Shown: positions 5,375 through 7,135 of the stretch, in pieces
How the letters are laid out: each line of letters starts with the position of its first letter
How positions within the stretch are numbered: the stretch's first letter is position 1
From: Oscillospiraceae bacterium
Lineage (GTDB): Bacteria > Bacillota > Clostridia > Oscillospirales > Ruminococcaceae
Length of the DNA stretch: 7,135 nucleotides
Direction of reading: 5' to 3'
Assembly (NCBI GenBank): GCA_017848075.1
Contig: JAGALG010000054.1
Location: forward strand, 1 to 7,135
Translations under genes and position numbers: made by a program
The notes under the pieces: generated by a model
The model's database searches: none
The model's input: the letters and a program-made list of their open reading frames with translations, nothing else
Told to the model about the DNA's origin: nothing

Positions 5375-6276
5375 CCTTTGTTTTTTCTGGTCAGGGCGAT
5401 CAGTATCCCGGTATGGGTCGGGAACTGCTTTTCTCTGCGGGAGCAAGAGCGGTCTTTCAGCGCTGCGATTCCCTTCGTTCCGGTACACTGGTCCAGTGTC
5501 TTGAGGGCAGTGAAGAAGAATTGAAAGAAACAAGGAATACGCAACCCTGCCTTTTCGCAATGGAAATGGCAGCAGCGGCAGCGCTGGAGGAGGCGGGAAT
5601 TCGTCCTAATGTGGTGGCAGGTTTTTCCTTGGGAGAAATGTCTGCACTGACCTATGGCGGTGCCATGGATTTGGACAGCGGCTTCCGTTTGGTTTGCAAA
5701 CGGGGTGAAGTGATGCAGCAGGCGGCACAGAAGCAGGAAACCTCCATGGCGGCAGTGTTGAAGCTGTCCCATCAGAAAGTGGAGGATTTATGTGCGGAAT
5801 TTCAGCAGATGTATCCGGTAAACTTTAACGGTGCCGGGAAGATCTCCGTAGCAGGTGCCGCACAGGAAATGGCCGACTTTTGCACCGCTGTCAAACAAGC
5901 TGGTGGAAAAGCTATCCCATTAAAGGTGAAGGGGGCTTTTCATAGTCCTTTTATGGCACAGGCTGCAAGGGACTTTGCCACTGTCTTGGAGAAAGAAATA
6001 CTGAATAAACCTAATTTACCGGTCTATTCCGATGTAACAGCACTGCCTTACGAATGGGAGATCAAAGAGCTTTTGGCTCAACAGATCTGTTCTCCTGTGC
6101 AGTGGGAGCGCATTGTGAACCATATGATAAATGAAGGTGTCGATACTTTTGTGGAGATCGGCCCCGGCAAGACATTATGCAATTTGATTCGCCGTATGGC
6201 TCCGTCTGTAAAGGTGTACAGCGTCAGTGGTGACTGGGATGCCGTACAAAAGGAGGTGCCTCATGCTGAAGGGTAA
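5362..6276 (+). CDS. fabD: Malonyl-CoA:ACP transacylase
   Basis: This 304-residue cytosolic enzyme transfers malonyl from CoA to ACP, supplying the extender unit. Visible motifs are FSGQGDQYPGMG (8-19), the nucleophile elbow GFSLGE (87-92) with Ser89, the carboxylate-binding arginine in CKRGEVMQ (R114), the catalytic His194 in GAFHSP (191-196), and EIGPGKTL (265-272). The GAFH form of the His motif is the one associated with malonyl rather than methylmalonyl specificity. Two motifs vary: Phe replaces the usual His in GHSLGE, and FSGQGDQ replaces FPGQGSQ. Key catalytic residues remain, so the enzyme should be active. The start overlaps the fabK end by 13 nt, with AAGGGGG (5348-5354) 7 nt upstream, indicating translational coupling. 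Length is typical for the family (about 305-320). Confidence 0.93.
   Translation: MGRIAFVFSGQGDQYPGMGRELLFSAGARAVFQRCDSLRSGTLVQCLEGSEEELKETRNTQPCLFAMEMAAAAALEEAGIRPNVVAGFSLGEMSALTYGGAMDLDSGFRLVCKRGEVMQQAAQKQETSMAAVLKLSHQKVEDLCAEFQQMYPVNFNGAGKISVAGAAQEMADFCTAVKQAGGKAIPLKVKGAFHSPFMAQAARDFATVLEKEILNKPNLPVYSDVTALPYEWEIKELLAQQICSPVQWERIVNHMINEGVDTFVEIGPGKTLCNLIRRMAPSVKVYSVSGDWDAVQKEVPHAEG
6248..6258 (+). promoter_or_regulatory. Strong ribosome binding site that decides the fabG start
   Basis: AAAAGGAGGTG, nearly fully complementary to the 16S rRNA 3' end, lies inside fabD and ends 4 nt before the ATG at 6263. An in-frame ATG at 6227 would add 12 residues (MVTGMPYKRRCL) before the standard FabG N-terminus and has no such site. 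Confidence 0.85.
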
Positions 6277-6994
6277 AACGGCAGTGATCAGTGGAGCATC
6301 CCGAGGAATCGGTGCCGCAATTGCGGAAAAACTGGCCTCCATGGGAGCGGATGTCGCTTTGATTTATGCCGGGAATGAAGAAGCCGCAACTGCGGTCAGC
6401 AGTCGCTGCCAGAGCCTGGGCGTAAATGCAAAGGCGTATCGCTGTGATGTAAGGGATTTCGCTCTGGTCAAAGAAACCGTCAAGCAGATTCGAGCAGATT
6501 TTGGACGGATTGATATTCTGGTCAACAACGCCGGTGTGACCCGCGATAAACTGATTGCTATGATGAATGAGGAAGATTACAACGAAGTGTTGGACACCAA
6601 TTTAAAAGGTGCCTTTCATCTGATTCGTCACTGTACAGGAGCTCTTCTACGCAGCAAAGGCAGCAGTATTATCAATATCAGTTCCGTATCCGGCCTGATG
6701 GGAAATGCCGGACAGGCAAATTACGCTGCCTCCAAAGCAGGACTGATTGGCTTGACCAAATCGGTAGCGAAGGAACTGGCTCCTAAGGGTGTGCGCTGCA
6801 ATGCGATCGCTCCCGGCTTTATTGCAACTGACATGACGGCGGCTTTGCCCATTGGAGCAGAACAGCTGCAGACACAGATCCCTTTGGGCCAGATGGGCAA
6901 AGCAGAGCAGGTAGCGGAAGCCGTAGCCTTCCTGGTGAGTGCAGAGTATATAACAGGAATTGTTCTGCCGGTAGACGGCGGATTGTCCATGTAA
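6263..6994 (+). CDS. fabG: 3-oxoacyl-ACP reductase (SDR family)
   Basis: This 243-residue short-chain dehydrogenase/reductase uses NADPH to reduce 3-oxoacyl-ACP to (R)-3-hydroxyacyl-ACP, the first reduction in each elongation round. The Rossmann dinucleotide motif GASRGIG is at 11-17 and NNAG at 88-91. The complete catalytic tetrad is present: N113 (in DTNLKG), S141 (in NISSVSG), Y154 and K158 (in YAASK). The PGFI segment (184-187) and the C-terminal VLPVDGGLSM are typical of FabG. Length matches the family (about 244-250). The gene overlaps the end of fabD by 14 nt and is followed after 11 nt by fabF. Other SDR enzymes share these motifs, but position inside the fab cluster and near-canonical FabG sequence make the assignment firm. 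Confidence 0.94.
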   Translation: MLKGKTAVISGASRGIGAAIAEKLASMGADVALIYAGNEEAATAVSSRCQSLGVNAKAYRCDVRDFALVKETVKQIRADFGRIDILVNNAGVTRDKLIAMMNEEDYNEVLDTNLKGAFHLIRHCTGALLRSKGSSIINISSVSGLMGNAGQANYAASKAGLIGLTKSVAKELAPKGVRCNAIAPGFIATDMTAALPIGAEQLQTQIPLGQMGKAEQVAEAVAFLVSAEYITGIVLPVDGGLSM

Positions 6995-7005
6995 AGGAGT
7001 ACAGA

Positions 7006-7135
7006 ATGAATCAGATTTTTCGGCGTGTGGTGGTGACCGGCATGGGAGCCATTACACCCATTGGAAATACCGTCAGCGAATGCTGGCAGAACATGCTTGC
7101 CGGTGTTCATGGTATCGCAGAAGTGACTCACTTTG
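7006..7135 (+). CDS. fabF: 3-oxoacyl-ACP synthase II, N-terminal fragment
   Basis: Only the first 43 codons are present; the gene runs off the right edge. The peptide has the FabF N-terminal signature RRVVVTGMGAITPIGN (6-21), then SECWQNMLAGVHGI (24-37), which aligns with the first strand and helix of thiolase-fold KAS II enzymes. The family condenses malonyl-ACP with acyl-ACP, extending the chain by two carbons. The Cys-His-His active site lies beyond the window and cannot be checked. AAAGGAG (6993-6999), overlapping the fabG stop, is 6 nt before the ATG. Its position after fabG supports FabF over a polyketide ketosynthase. Confidence 0.9.
   Translation, partial: MNQIFRRVVVTGMGAITPIGNTVSECWQNMLAGVHGIAEVTHF

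Noticed and set aside
1..7135. CRISPR arrays, insertion sequences, attachment sites, tRNA or rRNA genes
   Set aside because: No repeat-spacer pattern, transposase motif, terminal inverted repeats with target duplication, or RNA gene signature was seen.

Overview
The window reads as chromosomal DNA of a low-to-mid GC Bacillota, most likely a gut-type clostridium (Oscillospiraceae/Lachnospiraceae-like). The evidence is strong AGGAGG-type ribosome binding sites before nearly every gene, a FabK-type (FMN) enoyl-ACP reductase, a tightly packed acpP-fabK-fabD-fabG-fabF cluster, and a clostridial-style BlaI/M56 pair. The genus cannot be named from sequence alone.

Layout. (1) Positions 1-98, minus strand: the first ~32 codons of a probable SpoVB/MATE-type polysaccharide (lipid-linked sugar) flippase, cut by the window edge. 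(2) Positions 99-235: a divergent intergenic region with a sigma-A-type promoter facing right (TTGACA-17-TAGACT) and two near-identical 17-bp dyads (GTCTAA-N5-TTAGAC), very likely the operators of the next gene's product. (3) Positions 236-4017: a BlaI/MecI-family repressor and, 2 nt later, a very long (1138 aa) BlaR1-like M56 membrane metallopeptidase. The peptidase has an intact HEXXH site, but its roughly 820-residue outer region does not look like the penicillin-binding sensor of true BlaR1. (4) Positions 4018-4204: a 16-bp perfect hairpin (terminator), four phased 11-bp GGAAC direct repeats, an extended -10 promoter, and a 40-bp imperfect inverted repeat lying over the predicted transcription start of the fatty acid operon. 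(5) Positions 4205-7135: acyl carrier protein, enoyl-ACP reductase II, malonyl-CoA:ACP transacylase, 3-oxoacyl-ACP reductase and the start of 3-oxoacyl-ACP synthase II. Gaps are 3-11 nt or the genes overlap by 13-14 nt, so this is one operon running off the right edge.

How they work together. The left unit looks like a self-controlled sensor circuit: an outside signal activates the M56 protease, the BlaI-type repressor is inactivated, and promoters carrying the dyads are released. The signal and any target genes beyond the unit itself are unknown, and no beta-lactamase is present in the window. The right unit is the type II fatty acid elongation machinery: FabD loads malonyl onto ACP, FabF condenses, FabG reduces the ketone, and FabK does the final enoyl reduction. 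The dehydratase (FabZ), FabH and the acetyl-CoA carboxylase genes are not in the window. The terminator, together with a separate promoter and operator-like element, indicates that the two units are transcribed independently.

The parts most worth a second look are the very large non-PBP outer domain of the M56 protein and the two unexplained regulatory architectures (phased 11-bp repeats and 40-bp inverted repeat) in front of acpP.
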